A stretch of 64,000 bases of DNA from positions 1-64,000 of the forward strand of contig CAVPNY010000002.1 of NCBI GenBank assembly GCA_963706905.1. The letters are read 5' to 3'. The notes under the pieces are model-generated. The model was not told the DNA's origin. It was given only the letters and a program-made list of their open reading frames with translations, and made no database searches. The translations under genes and the position numbers were made by a program. This DNA comes from CAVPNY01 sp963706905. GTDB lineage: Bacteria > Chloroflexota > Anaerolineae > Anaerolineales > UBA4823. This document shows, in pieces, positions 34,862-44,181 of the stretch. Every line of letters begins with the position of its first letter. Position 1 is the stretch's first letter.

Positions 34862-37135
34862 ATGACTGAAATCACGAATTTGATTAAGAAAATGTCGCTG
34901 GAAGAAAAAGCCGCGCTTTGTACTGGAGCTGGTCCATGGACGACAACGCCTGTTGAGCACCTGGGCATACCGGAGATGACCGTCACAGATGGGCCTCATG
35001 GGGTCAGGCGCGTTGCAGATATTCATACCTTTACTTCTAAGAGCGAACCCGCAACCTGTTTCCCAACTGCTACCTGTATGGCTTCAACCTGGGACGTGGA
35101 TTTAATCCACAAACTGGGCCAGGCAATCGCAGAGGAGTGCATCGCCTTGAAGGTTGATGTAGTTCTTGGACCTGGGGTGAACATGAAGCGCACCCCCCTG
35201 TGTGGGCGTAATTTCGAGTATTACTCTGAAGATCCCTACCTGGCCGGGGAAATGGCGGTCAGCTTTATCAAGGGCGTACAAAGCAAAGGGGTGGGCACTT
35301 CGCTAAAACATTTCGCTGCCAATAACCAGGAATACCAGCGTTCTACGATCAGCTCCGAAGTTGATGAACGCACTTTCCGGGAGATTTACTTGCCCGCCTT
35401 TGAGGCGGCGGTAAAAAAAGCACAACCCTGGACGGTGATGTGCTCTTACAACAAGATCAACGGCACATACGCTGCCGAGAATCGCAGGCTGCTGACGGAG
35501 ATCCTCAGGGATGAGTGGGATTTTGGTGGTTTCGTTGTTTCCGACTGGGGCGCGGTACACGACCGGGTGGAAGGTTTGAAAGCTGGTCTGGACCTGGAAA
35601 TGCCCGGTCCGAGGGAGCTACGGGTGAAGGCAGTTATTGAAGCAGTTCGCTCTGGTGAGTTGAGCGAATCCGTATTGGACGAATCTGTGCGCCGAATTCT
35701 TGAGATTGTCTTCAAAGCTGTTGAGACGAAAAAAGGTGGTTCGTTTGACGTCGTTGGGCATCACGCCCTGGCACGCCGGGTGGCTGGAGAAGGCATGGTC
35801 TTGCTGAAAAATAACGGAATTCTGCCTCTGCAGAAACAACAGCACATAGCTGTCATCGGTCGGGCGGCCAAAGAAGCATACTACCAGGGAGGAGGCAGCT
35901 CGCACATTAACCCTACCCAGGTGGACAACCCATTCGTTGAGCTGCAAAAACTAGCTGGGGATGCCGAGCTAAGTTATGCTGAGGGCTATCTAAAGGACGA
36001 GGCTCTTGACCAGGCTCTTATCGATGAGGCATGTAAAAATGCTCATTCAGCTGATGTGGCCTTGCTTTATATTTCCCTCCCAGCAACCAAAGAGTCGGAA
36101 GGCTACGACCGACCTGACCTCGATTTAACCTCGCAACAGGTTGCGTTGATCAAAGCGGTCACGGCAGTCCAGCCCAATACCGTCGTCATCCTTAATAATG
36201 GCGCCCCAGTGGTGATGAGCGAATGGATTGATGGCACAGCCGCCGTCCTTGAGGCCTGGATGATGGGGCAGGCCGGCGGCGGGGCAATTGCCGATGTTCT
36301 TTTTGGAAAGGTCAATCCATCCGGTAAGCTGGCGGAGACCTTCCCGCTTAGATTGGTAGATACACCCGCTCATATCAACTTCCCCGGAGGAAACGGTGAG
36401 GTGCGCTACGGTGAAGGCATTTTCATTGGCTATCGTTATTATGACGCCAGGGAGATGCCAGTTCTATTCCCATTTGGCTACGGCCTGAGCTATACGACCT
36501 TTGCCTACAGCAACCCGAAAGTGTCCGCGCAGAGCTTCAAGGATGTGGATGGTTTGACAGTGTCCGTGGATGTGACCAACACCGGCAGGGTTGCAGGCAA
36601 GGAAGTAGTCCAGGTGTTTGTACACGATCACAAATCGAAATTGATCCGCCCGCCCAAGGAGCTTAAAGGTTTTATCAAGGTTGAGCTCCAACCCGGCGAG
36701 ACCAAGACCGTGACCATAAAGCTGGATTTCCGCGCCTTTGCGTATTACCACCCGGGTTACCAGCAATGGATCACCGAAGACGGTGAGTTCGATATCCTGA
36801 TTGGCGCTTCGTCTGCTGACATTCACTGTACAAAGACGGTTACGTTGCACTCCACGCTTGAGCTGCCCAGTATATTGAACCGTGATTCAACTCTGCGTGA
36901 CTGGATTGAGGATCCTGGTGGGAACTTGGTTTTAGCTCCACACTTGGAGCAATTAATTAGTCAGATGCAAGCCACCTTTGGGGCCGATCAGGGGGATATT
37001 GGTATGGATCCTATGGGCTTTTTGAATGACATGCCGTTAACAGGCTTGTTCAACTTCGTGGGTGGTGACCAGTATGCTTCACCTGAAGGTACAGTGGATC
37101 AACTGCTCGCGAAGGTTAGAGGGACAAATAATTGA
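34862..37135 (+). CDS. beta-glucosidase-like glycoside hydrolase family 3
   Basis: 757 residues, ATG preceded by AAAGGA. The N-terminal barrel (LEEKAALCTGAGPWTT, VDVVLGPGVNMKRTPLCGRN, GVGTSLKHFAANNQE) carries the nucleophile aspartate in FVVSDWGAVHDR. The second domain (GEGMVLLKNNGILPLQ) and C-terminal fibronectin-like domain (PFGYGLSYTTFAYSNPKV, VTNTGRVAGKEVVQVF) are complete. About 90 extra residues follow, from LPSILNRDSTLRDW to the end. No signal peptide. Removes terminal beta-glucose from short oligosaccharides; exact linkage unknown. Confidence 0.9.
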   Translation: MTEITNLIKKMSLEEKAALCTGAGPWTTTPVEHLGIPEMTVTDGPHGVRRVADIHTFTSKSEPATCFPTATCMASTWDVDLIHKLGQAIAEECIALKVDVVLGPGVNMKRTPLCGRNFEYYSEDPYLAGEMAVSFIKGVQSKGVGTSLKHFAANNQEYQRSTISSEVDERTFREIYLPAFEAAVKKAQPWTVMCSYNKINGTYAAENRRLLTEILRDEWDFGGFVVSDWGAVHDRVEGLKAGLDLEMPGPRELRVKAVIEAVRSGELSESVLDESVRRILEIVFKAVETKKGGSFDVVGHHALARRVAGEGMVLLKNNGILPLQKQQHIAVIGRAAKEAYYQGGGSSHINPTQVDNPFVELQKLAGDAELSYAEGYLKDEALDQALIDEACKNAHSADVALLYISLPATKESEGYDRPDLDLTSQQVALIKAVTAVQPNTVVILNNGAPVVMSEWIDGTAAVLEAWMMGQAGGGAIADVLFGKVNPSGKLAETFPLRLVDTPAHINFPGGNGEVRYGEGIFIGYRYYDAREMPVLFPFGYGLSYTTFAYSNPKVSAQSFKDVDGLTVSVDVTNTGRVAGKEVVQVFVHDHKSKLIRPPKELKGFIKVELQPGETKTVTIKLDFRAFAYYHPGYQQWITEDGEFDILIGASSADIHCTKTVTLHSTLELPSILNRDSTLRDWIEDPGGNLVLAPHLEQLISQMQATFGADQGDIGMDPMGFLNDMPLTGLFNFVGGDQYASPEGTVDQLLAKVRGTNN

Positions 37136-37226
37136 CCACCGACAATCCCCATAATTATCGGAACCCGACATGGAGATAAGGTGAGGTTTCTACCTGGACT
37201 AGTTGAGACATAATCTTACAGAGGGT

Positions 37227-39686
37227 ATGATGCAATTTGGTTATTTCGATGATGAAGCGCGCGAATATGTCATTACCCGTCCTGACACCCCCCTGCCCTG
37301 GATCAATTACCTGGGTTGTGAAGATTATTTTGGGATCATCTCCAACACCGCGGGCGGGTATTCCTTTTATAAGGATGCCAGGCTGAGGCGCCTGACGCGC
37401 TATCGATATAATAACGCACCGCTTGATTCAGGCGGGCGATACATCTACTTGCGCGACGATGATGCGCCTGCTTCCCCATTCTGGTCACCCACATGGCAGC
37501 CTACCCGCACCCCACTGGATGAATACGAGTGTCGCCATGGGATGGGCTATACGACCATCCAATCCACCCGCCTTGGGATTAAAGCCAACACGCGCTACTT
37601 TATCCCGCTTGGGGCGAACCTGGAAATCTGGCAGCTAACCCTGACCAACCAACGTCCTGAGGCAGCTAACTTATCCATCTTCGCCACAGTCGAGTTTTGC
37701 CTGTGGGATGCAATGGATGATGCTACCAACTTTCAACGCAATTACTCGGTGGGTGAGGTAGAAGTGGTGGACGGGGTGATCTATCACAAGACCGAATACC
37801 GTGAGAGACGTGACCATTTCGCCTTCTTCACCTGCTCGGAGAAATTGTCCAGCTTCGATACCGACCGGGAGGCTTTCCTGGGTCCCTACCGGGGCTGGGA
37901 ATCACCCAGGGGAGTGGAAAGAGGATCTCTGCGCAATTCCATCGCTCATGGCTGGCAGCCCATTGGGGCGATGCATGTCAAGGTGGCGCTGCAGCCCGGT
38001 GAGGGTAGGACGGTCATCTTCCTGTTGGGTTATCAGGAAAACCCGCTGGGGGAGAAGTTCGACCCTCCCGGCACGCAGACCATTAATAAACACACCGTTG
38101 TGCCGGTCATCCGGCGCTTCCTGCAACCTGTGGAAGTTTCAGCCGTATTTAATGACCTTCGGGAGCACTGGCGTGGCTTGTTGGGGAAGCTCCAGGTACA
38201 TACCCCTGATATTCACACGGACCGCATGGTTAACATCTGGAATGTTTGCCAGCTGATGTCAACCTTTAATTTCTCCCGCTCGGCTTCCTATTTCGAGTCG
38301 GGAATTGGGCGTGGGATGGGCTTTCGCGATTCCAATCAGGATTTGCTTGGCTTTGTCCACCTGATGCCAGAGCAAGCCCGCCAGCGCATCCTGGATCTGG
38401 CAGCTACCCAGCTCCCCACAGGTGGGGCATACCACCAGTACCAACCGCTCACCAAACGCGGCAACAATGAGGTGGGCTCTGGCTTCAATGATGACCCCTT
38501 ATGGCTGGTATTGTCCGTGGCAGCCTATATACAGGAAACCGGAAAATGGGACATCCTGGACGAGCTAGTCCCGTATGACAATGCCCCCGGCACAGAGGAG
38601 AATCTTTACGCCCATTTACAACGCAGCATGCAGTACACACTTGATCGGCTTGGACCGCATGATCTCCCACTCATCGGGCGCGCCGATTGGAACGACTGCC
38701 TTAACCTCAATTGTTTTTCCAGCTCCCCGGGTCAATCTTTCCAAACCACGACGAATAAGGACGGCAAGGTAGCTGAGAGTGTATTCATCGCCGGGTTGTT
38801 CATTCTGGCGGCACAGATGATGATCCAAATTACCTTGAGAAGAGCAGGCGATCAGGAGGCCCAGGTTTATCGTCAGGCAATTGACCATATGGAAAAGGCA
38901 GTATGGGCAGCTGGCTGGGATGGTAACTGGTTTCGGCGCGCCTATGACGATTCTGGTGAGCCAGTTGGATCCAGAAGCTGTAAGGAGGGACAGATTTTCA
39001 TTGAGCCACAGGGCATATGCATCATGGCTGGTTTGGGAATAGCCGGTGGCAAAGCCCGACAGGCGCTTGATTCAGTGGCAGAGCGACTGACGACCCCCCA
39101 TGGCATCATGTTGCACCAACCCGGGTATACACAATATTACCTGAACCTGGGAGAAATCTCCTCGTATCCGCCTGGGTACAAGGAGAACGGCAGCGTTTTT
39201 TGTCACACCAACCCGTGGATCATGATAGCTGAAGCGATGGTGGGGAACGGTGCACGAGCCCATGATTACTACCTGCGAATTAATCCTTCCAGGAGGGAAG
39301 AAATCAGCGATGTGCATCGCTGCGAGCCGTATGTTTATGCCCAGATGATCGCCGGGCGGGAAGCACCCACGCATGGTGAAGCGAAGAATTCCTGGCTGAC
39401 TGGCACGGCTGCCTGGAATTATTTGGCAGTTACACAATGGATCTTGGGTATCCGCCCCGAGTTTGATGGCTTGAGGATTGATCCGTGCATTCCACCTGAA
39501 TGGGATGATTTTTCTGTTGAGCGAATCTTTAGAGGCTGCAGATTGAATATCACGGTGCGTAACCCCCAGCATGTCAGCCGAGGCGTGACCAGAGTCACTG
39601 TGGATGGCGTGAAGATCGAGGGCAGTTTGGTTAAATTAGAGGCTCTCAGTGGAGCGCATCAGGTGGAAGTCTGGTTGGGCGGATGA
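37227..39686 (+). CDS. cellobiose phosphorylase-like, glycoside hydrolase family 94
   Basis: About 819 residues starting at the double ATG at 37227/37230. It phosphorolyses cellobiose to glucose 1-phosphate plus glucose, saving one ATP per disaccharide. The family blocks are strongly kept: GRGMGFRDSNQDLLGFVHLM, GGAYHQYQPLTKRGNNEVGS, FNDDPLW and the catalytic aspartate in GRADWNDCLNLNCF. The C-terminus (RPEFDGLRIDPCIP, GCRLNITVRNP) is complete. It is cytoplasmic and lies between the two GH3 genes. Other GH94 substrates (cellodextrin) are possible but the match is closest to cellobiose enzymes. Confidence 0.9.
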   Translation: MMQFGYFDDEAREYVITRPDTPLPWINYLGCEDYFGIISNTAGGYSFYKDARLRRLTRYRYNNAPLDSGGRYIYLRDDDAPASPFWSPTWQPTRTPLDEYECRHGMGYTTIQSTRLGIKANTRYFIPLGANLEIWQLTLTNQRPEAANLSIFATVEFCLWDAMDDATNFQRNYSVGEVEVVDGVIYHKTEYRERRDHFAFFTCSEKLSSFDTDREAFLGPYRGWESPRGVERGSLRNSIAHGWQPIGAMHVKVALQPGEGRTVIFLLGYQENPLGEKFDPPGTQTINKHTVVPVIRRFLQPVEVSAVFNDLREHWRGLLGKLQVHTPDIHTDRMVNIWNVCQLMSTFNFSRSASYFESGIGRGMGFRDSNQDLLGFVHLMPEQARQRILDLAATQLPTGGAYHQYQPLTKRGNNEVGSGFNDDPLWLVLSVAAYIQETGKWDILDELVPYDNAPGTEENLYAHLQRSMQYTLDRLGPHDLPLIGRADWNDCLNLNCFSSSPGQSFQTTTNKDGKVAESVFIAGLFILAAQMMIQITLRRAGDQEAQVYRQAIDHMEKAVWAAGWDGNWFRRAYDDSGEPVGSRSCKEGQIFIEPQGICIMAGLGIAGGKARQALDSVAERLTTPHGIMLHQPGYTQYYLNLGEISSYPPGYKENGSVFCHTNPWIMIAEAMVGNGARAHDYYLRINPSRREEISDVHRCEPYVYAQMIAGREAPTHGEAKNSWLTGTAAWNYLAVTQWILGIRPEFDGLRIDPCIPPEWDDFSVERIFRGCRLNITVRNPQHVSRGVTRVTVDGVKIEGSLVKLEALSGAHQVEVWLGG

Positions 39687-39697
39687 AGGGAGGCAAT

Positions 39698-40111
39698 ATG
39701 GATGAACAGCTGCTGGAGATCAGGCAATATTTGGGTGCAGGCTACCAGCCACTGATCGATTATAGTGACTGGCGTGTGGCGATCTTGCGCTGGGAAGAAG
39801 CATTGCTACCCGGGAATATAGAAAGTATGGAGCGCCATACCCAGACAGACGAAGTGTTTGTATTATTGGATGGTTGGGCAACCCTACTCATTGGGGGGAA
39901 TCAGGGAAATGTGAGTGACATCCAGGCAGAGGTAATGTCCAGTGGAAAATTATTCAACGTGAAACAGAATACCTGGCACACTATCTTGCTAAGCCGGGAT
40001 GCATCAATATTGATCGTAGAGAACCGGGATACTGGGCAACGCAACTCGGAATTTTTCCAGCTCACACCCGAGCAGAGATTGATGATATTAGGATTGGAAT
40101 ATCACCAATAG
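39698..40111 (+). CDS. small cupin-like protein
   Basis: About 137 residues from ATG 39698, with GGGAGG upstream, 11 bases after the phosphorylase stop. A single double-stranded beta-helix is suggested by RHTQTDEVFVLLDGWATLLI and KQNTWHTILLSRDASILIVE, with histidine and glutamate in the metal-site positions. It lies inside the glycan operon. It could be a sugar-processing isomerase or sensor, but the family has very varied roles and I assign none. Confidence 0.65.
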   Translation: MDEQLLEIRQYLGAGYQPLIDYSDWRVAILRWEEALLPGNIESMERHTQTDEVFVLLDGWATLLIGGNQGNVSDIQAEVMSSGKLFNVKQNTWHTILLSRDASILIVENRDTGQRNSEFFQLTPEQRLMILGLEYHQ

Positions 40112-40165
40112 GGAACTTTGTTACTGATTTAGTCAAGTTGTTCAGCTTTCTGGGGAGAAACCCTT

Positions 40166-42043
40166 GTGACTCAGAATAAAACACCAAAATCTAGTCGAGG
40201 TAACCAGGTGAGTCTCAGCAGCACCCGTCCCATCTACCGGGACCCATCGGTTTCGATCGCAGCGCGTGTAGGAGATCTGCTGGATCGGATGACACTGGAA
40301 GAGAAGATCGGTCAGATGACCCAGGTTGAAAAAAATAGCCTCAACCCTGATACGGTGAAACAATTTTTCATCGGCTCAGTGCTGAGCGGTGGAGGCGGCT
40401 ATCCCCCCGAAAATACCCCTGCCGGCTGGGTAAAAATGGTCGGCGATTTCCAGGAAGCCGCCTTGCAAACTCGCCTGGGTATCCCGATCTTGTACGGGGT
40501 TGATGCTGTACATGGTCATAACAATCTGTACGGCGCAGTGATCTACCCGCACAATATCGGCCTGGGGGCTACCGGTGATCTGGATCTGGTTTACCGCATT
40601 GGGCGCGCCACCGCAGAGGAGCTTGTGGCGACCGGTGTTTATTGGAATTTTGCCCCCACGGTTGCTGTTCCCCAGGACATCCGTTGGGGCAGAACTTACG
40701 AAGGCTTCAGTCAGGATAATCGAATAGTGGCGCAGCTTGCCAGCGCCTACATCAAAGGATTGCAAGGCGATCGATTAAACGGCCCTCTGTCGGTGCTGGC
40801 TAACCCAAAGCACTATCTCGGCGATGGTGGGACGACATGGGGTAGCTCGCAAATGTTGTTTCCGATCCCTCCGGGGTACATACTGGAAGGTGTGGATAAT
40901 CAGTTTGCTTTCAAAATTGATCAGGGAGATACCCGCCTGGATGAAGCCGCGCTGCGGGAGATTCACCTGACGCCCTATATCGCTGCCCTCCAGGCTGGAG
41001 CACAAGTGGTGATGCCTTCCCTCTCCAGCTGGAATGGTCTCAAGTTGCACGCTCATCGCTACCTGCTGACCGAGGTGCTAAAGGGAGAGTTAGGTTTTAA
41101 TGGCTTTATCATTTCAGACTGGGCCGGGATCGATCAGGTATCGGATGATTATTACCAGGCGGTGGTCACAGGAATTAACGCCGGCATCGATATGAGTATG
41201 GTGCCATATGATTATGAGCGCTTCATTTCGAGCCTGAAGCGGGCGGTTGAAAAAGGCGATATCCTCTTAGAACGCATCGACGATGCAGTCCAGCGGATCT
41301 TGAGCGTTAAATTCAAGATCGGATTATTTGAACGTCCTCAACCTGATCCCAGGCATCTTCCCTTGATTGGTTCAGTCGAGCACCGGCAGCTAGGGCGGGA
41401 GGCGGTCGCAAAATCTTTGGTACTGTTAAAGAATGAGGCGCAGGCACTACCACTATCGAAATCCGCCGCTACCATCCTGGTAGGAGGAAAGGCGGCAGAC
41501 GATATCGGACTGCAATGCGGTGGCTGGACGATTGAATGGTTGGGCCAGCCTGGCAATATCACAACCGGCACGACGATCTTGAGCGGGATCCGAGCTGCCG
41601 TTTCTTCATCATCTCGGGTATTCTATGACTCAGATGGGCGATTTGAGCAGCTTTCAGATAAGCTCGCAGAGGTTGGGATTGTTGTGCTGGCTGAAATTCC
41701 ATACGCAGAAGGCTTTGGTGATCAGCCTGATCCAACTCTCTCGAAGGTGGATATTCTCTTGATCGAGCGCATGCGCGCTTTATGCCAGAAGCTGGTCGTT
41801 ATCCTGCTGTCTGGCCGGCCGTTGATCATCACCGAGCAGCTGCCGGATATAGATGCTCTGGTAGCGGCCTGGCTGCCGGGAACGGAAGGCCAGGGAATTG
41901 CAGATGTGCTCTTTGGCGATCTGCCTTTCAGCGGCAGGCTTTCGTTTAGCTGGCCGCGTTCCATGGATCAAATCCCAATTGTGTCCCCATCCCTGGCGGG
42001 AAGAGAAACCGACGCCTTGTTTCCCATTGGTTTTGGGTTGTAG
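40166..42043 (+). CDS. glycoside hydrolase family 3 exo-beta-glucosidase-like enzyme
   Basis: 625 residues from GTG 40166. Closer to the barley ExoI and bacterial cellodextrinase branch than to the first GH3 here. Blocks are RMTLEEKIGQMTQVEKNSL, GIPILYGVDAVHGHNN, NPKHYLGDGGT, and nucleophile aspartate in GFIISDWAGIDQVS. The second domain (AVAKSLVLLKNEAQALPL, LPGTEGQGIADVLFGD) ends at the typical LFPIGFGL, so no fibronectin domain follows. No signal peptide. Expected to trim glucose from beta-glucans or cello-oligosaccharides. Confidence 0.9.
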   Translation: MTQNKTPKSSRGNQVSLSSTRPIYRDPSVSIAARVGDLLDRMTLEEKIGQMTQVEKNSLNPDTVKQFFIGSVLSGGGGYPPENTPAGWVKMVGDFQEAALQTRLGIPILYGVDAVHGHNNLYGAVIYPHNIGLGATGDLDLVYRIGRATAEELVATGVYWNFAPTVAVPQDIRWGRTYEGFSQDNRIVAQLASAYIKGLQGDRLNGPLSVLANPKHYLGDGGTTWGSSQMLFPIPPGYILEGVDNQFAFKIDQGDTRLDEAALREIHLTPYIAALQAGAQVVMPSLSSWNGLKLHAHRYLLTEVLKGELGFNGFIISDWAGIDQVSDDYYQAVVTGINAGIDMSMVPYDYERFISSLKRAVEKGDILLERIDDAVQRILSVKFKIGLFERPQPDPRHLPLIGSVEHRQLGREAVAKSLVLLKNEAQALPLSKSAATILVGGKAADDIGLQCGGWTIEWLGQPGNITTGTTILSGIRAAVSSSSRVFYDSDGRFEQLSDKLAEVGIVVLAEIPYAEGFGDQPDPTLSKVDILLIERMRALCQKLVVILLSGRPLIITEQLPDIDALVAAWLPGTEGQGIADVLFGDLPFSGRLSFSWPRSMDQIPIVSPSLAGRETDALFPIGFGL

Positions 42044-42130
42044 TTTGAAGCTGGTTTGAAAAATGAGTTATCTGGCCTGTGCTTAGTGGGGTACAGGTTG
42101 TCATCTTATACTCGAACGGATGTAAAGCAG

Positions 42131-43117
42131 ATGGAATCATCAGGACATTACTCAAGCTCTACACTGGAAATTCCCTGGGAAGATCGACCAGAAGGTTGCA
42201 GGGATATCGTCTGGCGTTACAGCGCAAACCCGATCATTCCGCGGGACTTAATTCCTTCATCGAACAGTATCTTCAACAGTGCGGTGGTGCCTTTCCAGGA
42301 TGGCTTTGCAGGTGTATTTCGCTGCGACAATAAAAAGCGGCAGATGAACATTCATTGTGGGCGTAGCTTTGATGGGATCCATTGGAGGATTGAGGACGAA
42401 CCGATCAAGTGGATTTTCAACAATGCAGAGTTAGCCCAGTTTGAGCATCGCTATGATCCGCGCGTGACCTGGCTGGAAGACCGCTACTATGTCACCTGGT
42501 GCAATGGTTACCACGGCCCGACCATCGGCATCGGCTACACCTTCGATTTTGTAGATTTTTATTTCCTGGAAAATGCGCTCTTACCTTACAACCGCAACGG
42601 CGTGTTATTCCCGCGCAAGATCGATGGGAAATATATACTGCTAAGCCGGCCCAGCGATCGCGGCCATACCCCGTTTGGCGATATTTTCTTGAGCCGCAGC
42701 CCTGATCTGATCCATTGGGGCGAGCACCGCTTTGTCATGGCAACCAAAGATGGCTGGCAGAGCACAAAAGTCGGCGCGGGTCCTATTCCGATCGAAACGC
42801 CTGAGGGCTGGCTTCTCTTTTATCATGGCGTGCTGACATCCTGCAATGGCTTTGTGTACAGCTTTGGGGCGGCTTTGTTGGACCTGGAAGAGCCCTGGAA
42901 AGTGATTTATCGGGGCGACTCTTACTTGCTCTCCCCGCAGACCATCTATGAGTGTGTGGGGGATGTCCCAAACGTTGTTTTCCCATGCGCAACACTCATT
43001 GACCCCCCCAGCGGTCGGTTGGCGATTTATTATGGGGGCGCAGATACCGTTACAGCCCTGGCCTTTACATACCTGGGCGAAGTGATTGAATTTCTCAAAT
43101 CCAATTCAGCCGGGTAG
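42131..43117 (+). CDS. beta-1,4-mannooligosaccharide phosphorylase-like, glycoside hydrolase family 130
   Basis: About 328 residues from ATG 42131 (MESSGHYSSS). A five-bladed propeller phosphorylase that releases mannose 1-phosphate from beta-mannosides. Visible blocks are ANPIIPRDLIPSSNSIFNSA, the conserved YDPRVTWLEDRYYVTW with the catalytic aspartate, and RPSDRGHTPFGDIF. The C-terminal blade is VVFPCATLIDPPSGRLAIYY with GGADT. With the beta-mannosidase it completes a hydrolytic plus phosphorolytic route for mannooligosaccharides. The precise subfamily needs a tree. Confidence 0.88.
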   Translation: MESSGHYSSSTLEIPWEDRPEGCRDIVWRYSANPIIPRDLIPSSNSIFNSAVVPFQDGFAGVFRCDNKKRQMNIHCGRSFDGIHWRIEDEPIKWIFNNAELAQFEHRYDPRVTWLEDRYYVTWCNGYHGPTIGIGYTFDFVDFYFLENALLPYNRNGVLFPRKIDGKYILLSRPSDRGHTPFGDIFLSRSPDLIHWGEHRFVMATKDGWQSTKVGAGPIPIETPEGWLLFYHGVLTSCNGFVYSFGAALLDLEEPWKVIYRGDSYLLSPQTIYECVGDVPNVVFPCATLIDPPSGRLAIYYGGADTVTALAFTYLGEVIEFLKSNSAG

Positions 43118-43143
43118 ACCGTCGTAATCCGAATTTAAATTAC

Positions 43144-44181
43144 CTAACGGGTCTCAGTCACCTTGTGGATTGTGCGCGGGTGGTCAGGATCGAAGCCTTT
43201 CGCCAGAGTCAGATAGTAGGTAAACAATTGTGCAGGGACAATGCACACCAGAGGCGACAACCACTCGGGAACCCTATCCGGAAGCGGGATTTGGGATTGC
43301 GCCAGCGCCAGGGCCTGCGGTGCATTGGAGATGACCACCAGCTCGGCCAGATGATCCTCCTTGAGGGAGGTCACCAAGCTCATCATTGGATCGAACACCC
43401 GGCCTTGCGGGACGACCGCCATCACCGGGAAGCCGCGCTCCACCATGGCGATCGGTCCATGCAGGAAGTCGGCAGATGAATAAGGCTCGGCCTCCACGTA
43501 CGCCATCTCCTTAAGCTTAAGCGCCCACTCGAAAGTCGTGCAGTAGTTGTAGCCACGCCCGAGCACCACGCACCGATCCAGGTAGCGATAGCGTTGGGCC
43601 ATACGGGCGATCTCGACCTCCTCGTTCAAAACCTGCTCGACCCAACCAGGTACTTCAGTCAGCTCCTCCCAGGCCTCTGTGGAGCCGTTCAGCGCCGTCG
43701 CGAGCATGGCGATTGCCATCAGCTCTGCGGTGTAAGTCTTGGTGGCTGCCACTGCCCGCTCTTCGCCTGCCTGGATATTCAGCACAAAATCGGCGGTCTG
43801 TGCCAGGGGCGATCCAGGTTCGTTGGTGATCGCCAGCGTAGGGCAACCCTGCTGGCGGCCTTCGGCCAAAACACTGACAATATCCGGAGATTGACCAGAT
43901 TGAGAGATGCCTACCACCAAAGCGCCGCTCAGCTTTGGCGGTTGCATATAAAGGGTGAACAGCGAGGGAGTTGCCAGGGCTACCGGTAGACTGTTCTGTC
44001 CGCCCCACAGGTAATTTGCGTAACGCCCGGCGTTGTCCGATGTACCGCGTGCGGCTAAGAAGGCATACTGGATATTTCTGGACTGGATCGCCCGGGCGAT
44101 CTCCTCCACGGCTTTCCTTTGGGTGGAGAGCGAGCGCGCCAGGATGGTGGGTTGTTCAAGAATCTCAGAATGAAGAGTCAT
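43144..44181 (-). CDS. SIS-domain sugar isomerase/deaminase-like protein
   Basis: A 345-residue protein with two SIS folds, like the isomerase half of GlmS, AgaS or glucosamine-6-phosphate deaminases. Blocks are AFLAARGTSDNAGRYANYLW, VVGISQSGQSPDIVSVLAEG and ERAVAATKTYTAELMAIAML. Then comes VVLGRGYNYCTTFEWALKLK and the C-terminal Lys-containing ETR end. No glutaminase domain, so a role in breaking down amino-sugar phosphates is likelier than synthesis. Its start overlaps the GH20 stop by four bases, which couples the two to N-acetylhexosamine use. Confidence 0.85.
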   Translation of the reverse strand: MTLHSEILEQPTILARSLSTQRKAVEEIARAIQSRNIQYAFLAARGTSDNAGRYANYLWGGQNSLPVALATPSLFTLYMQPPKLSGALVVGISQSGQSPDIVSVLAEGRQQGCPTLAITNEPGSPLAQTADFVLNIQAGEERAVAATKTYTAELMAIAMLATALNGSTEAWEELTEVPGWVEQVLNEEVEIARMAQRYRYLDRCVVLGRGYNYCTTFEWALKLKEMAYVEAEPYSSADFLHGPIAMVERGFPVMAVVPQGRVFDPMMSLVTSLKEDHLAELVVISNAPQALALAQSQIPLPDRVPEWLSPLVCIVPAQLFTYYLTLAKGFDPDHPRTIHKVTETR

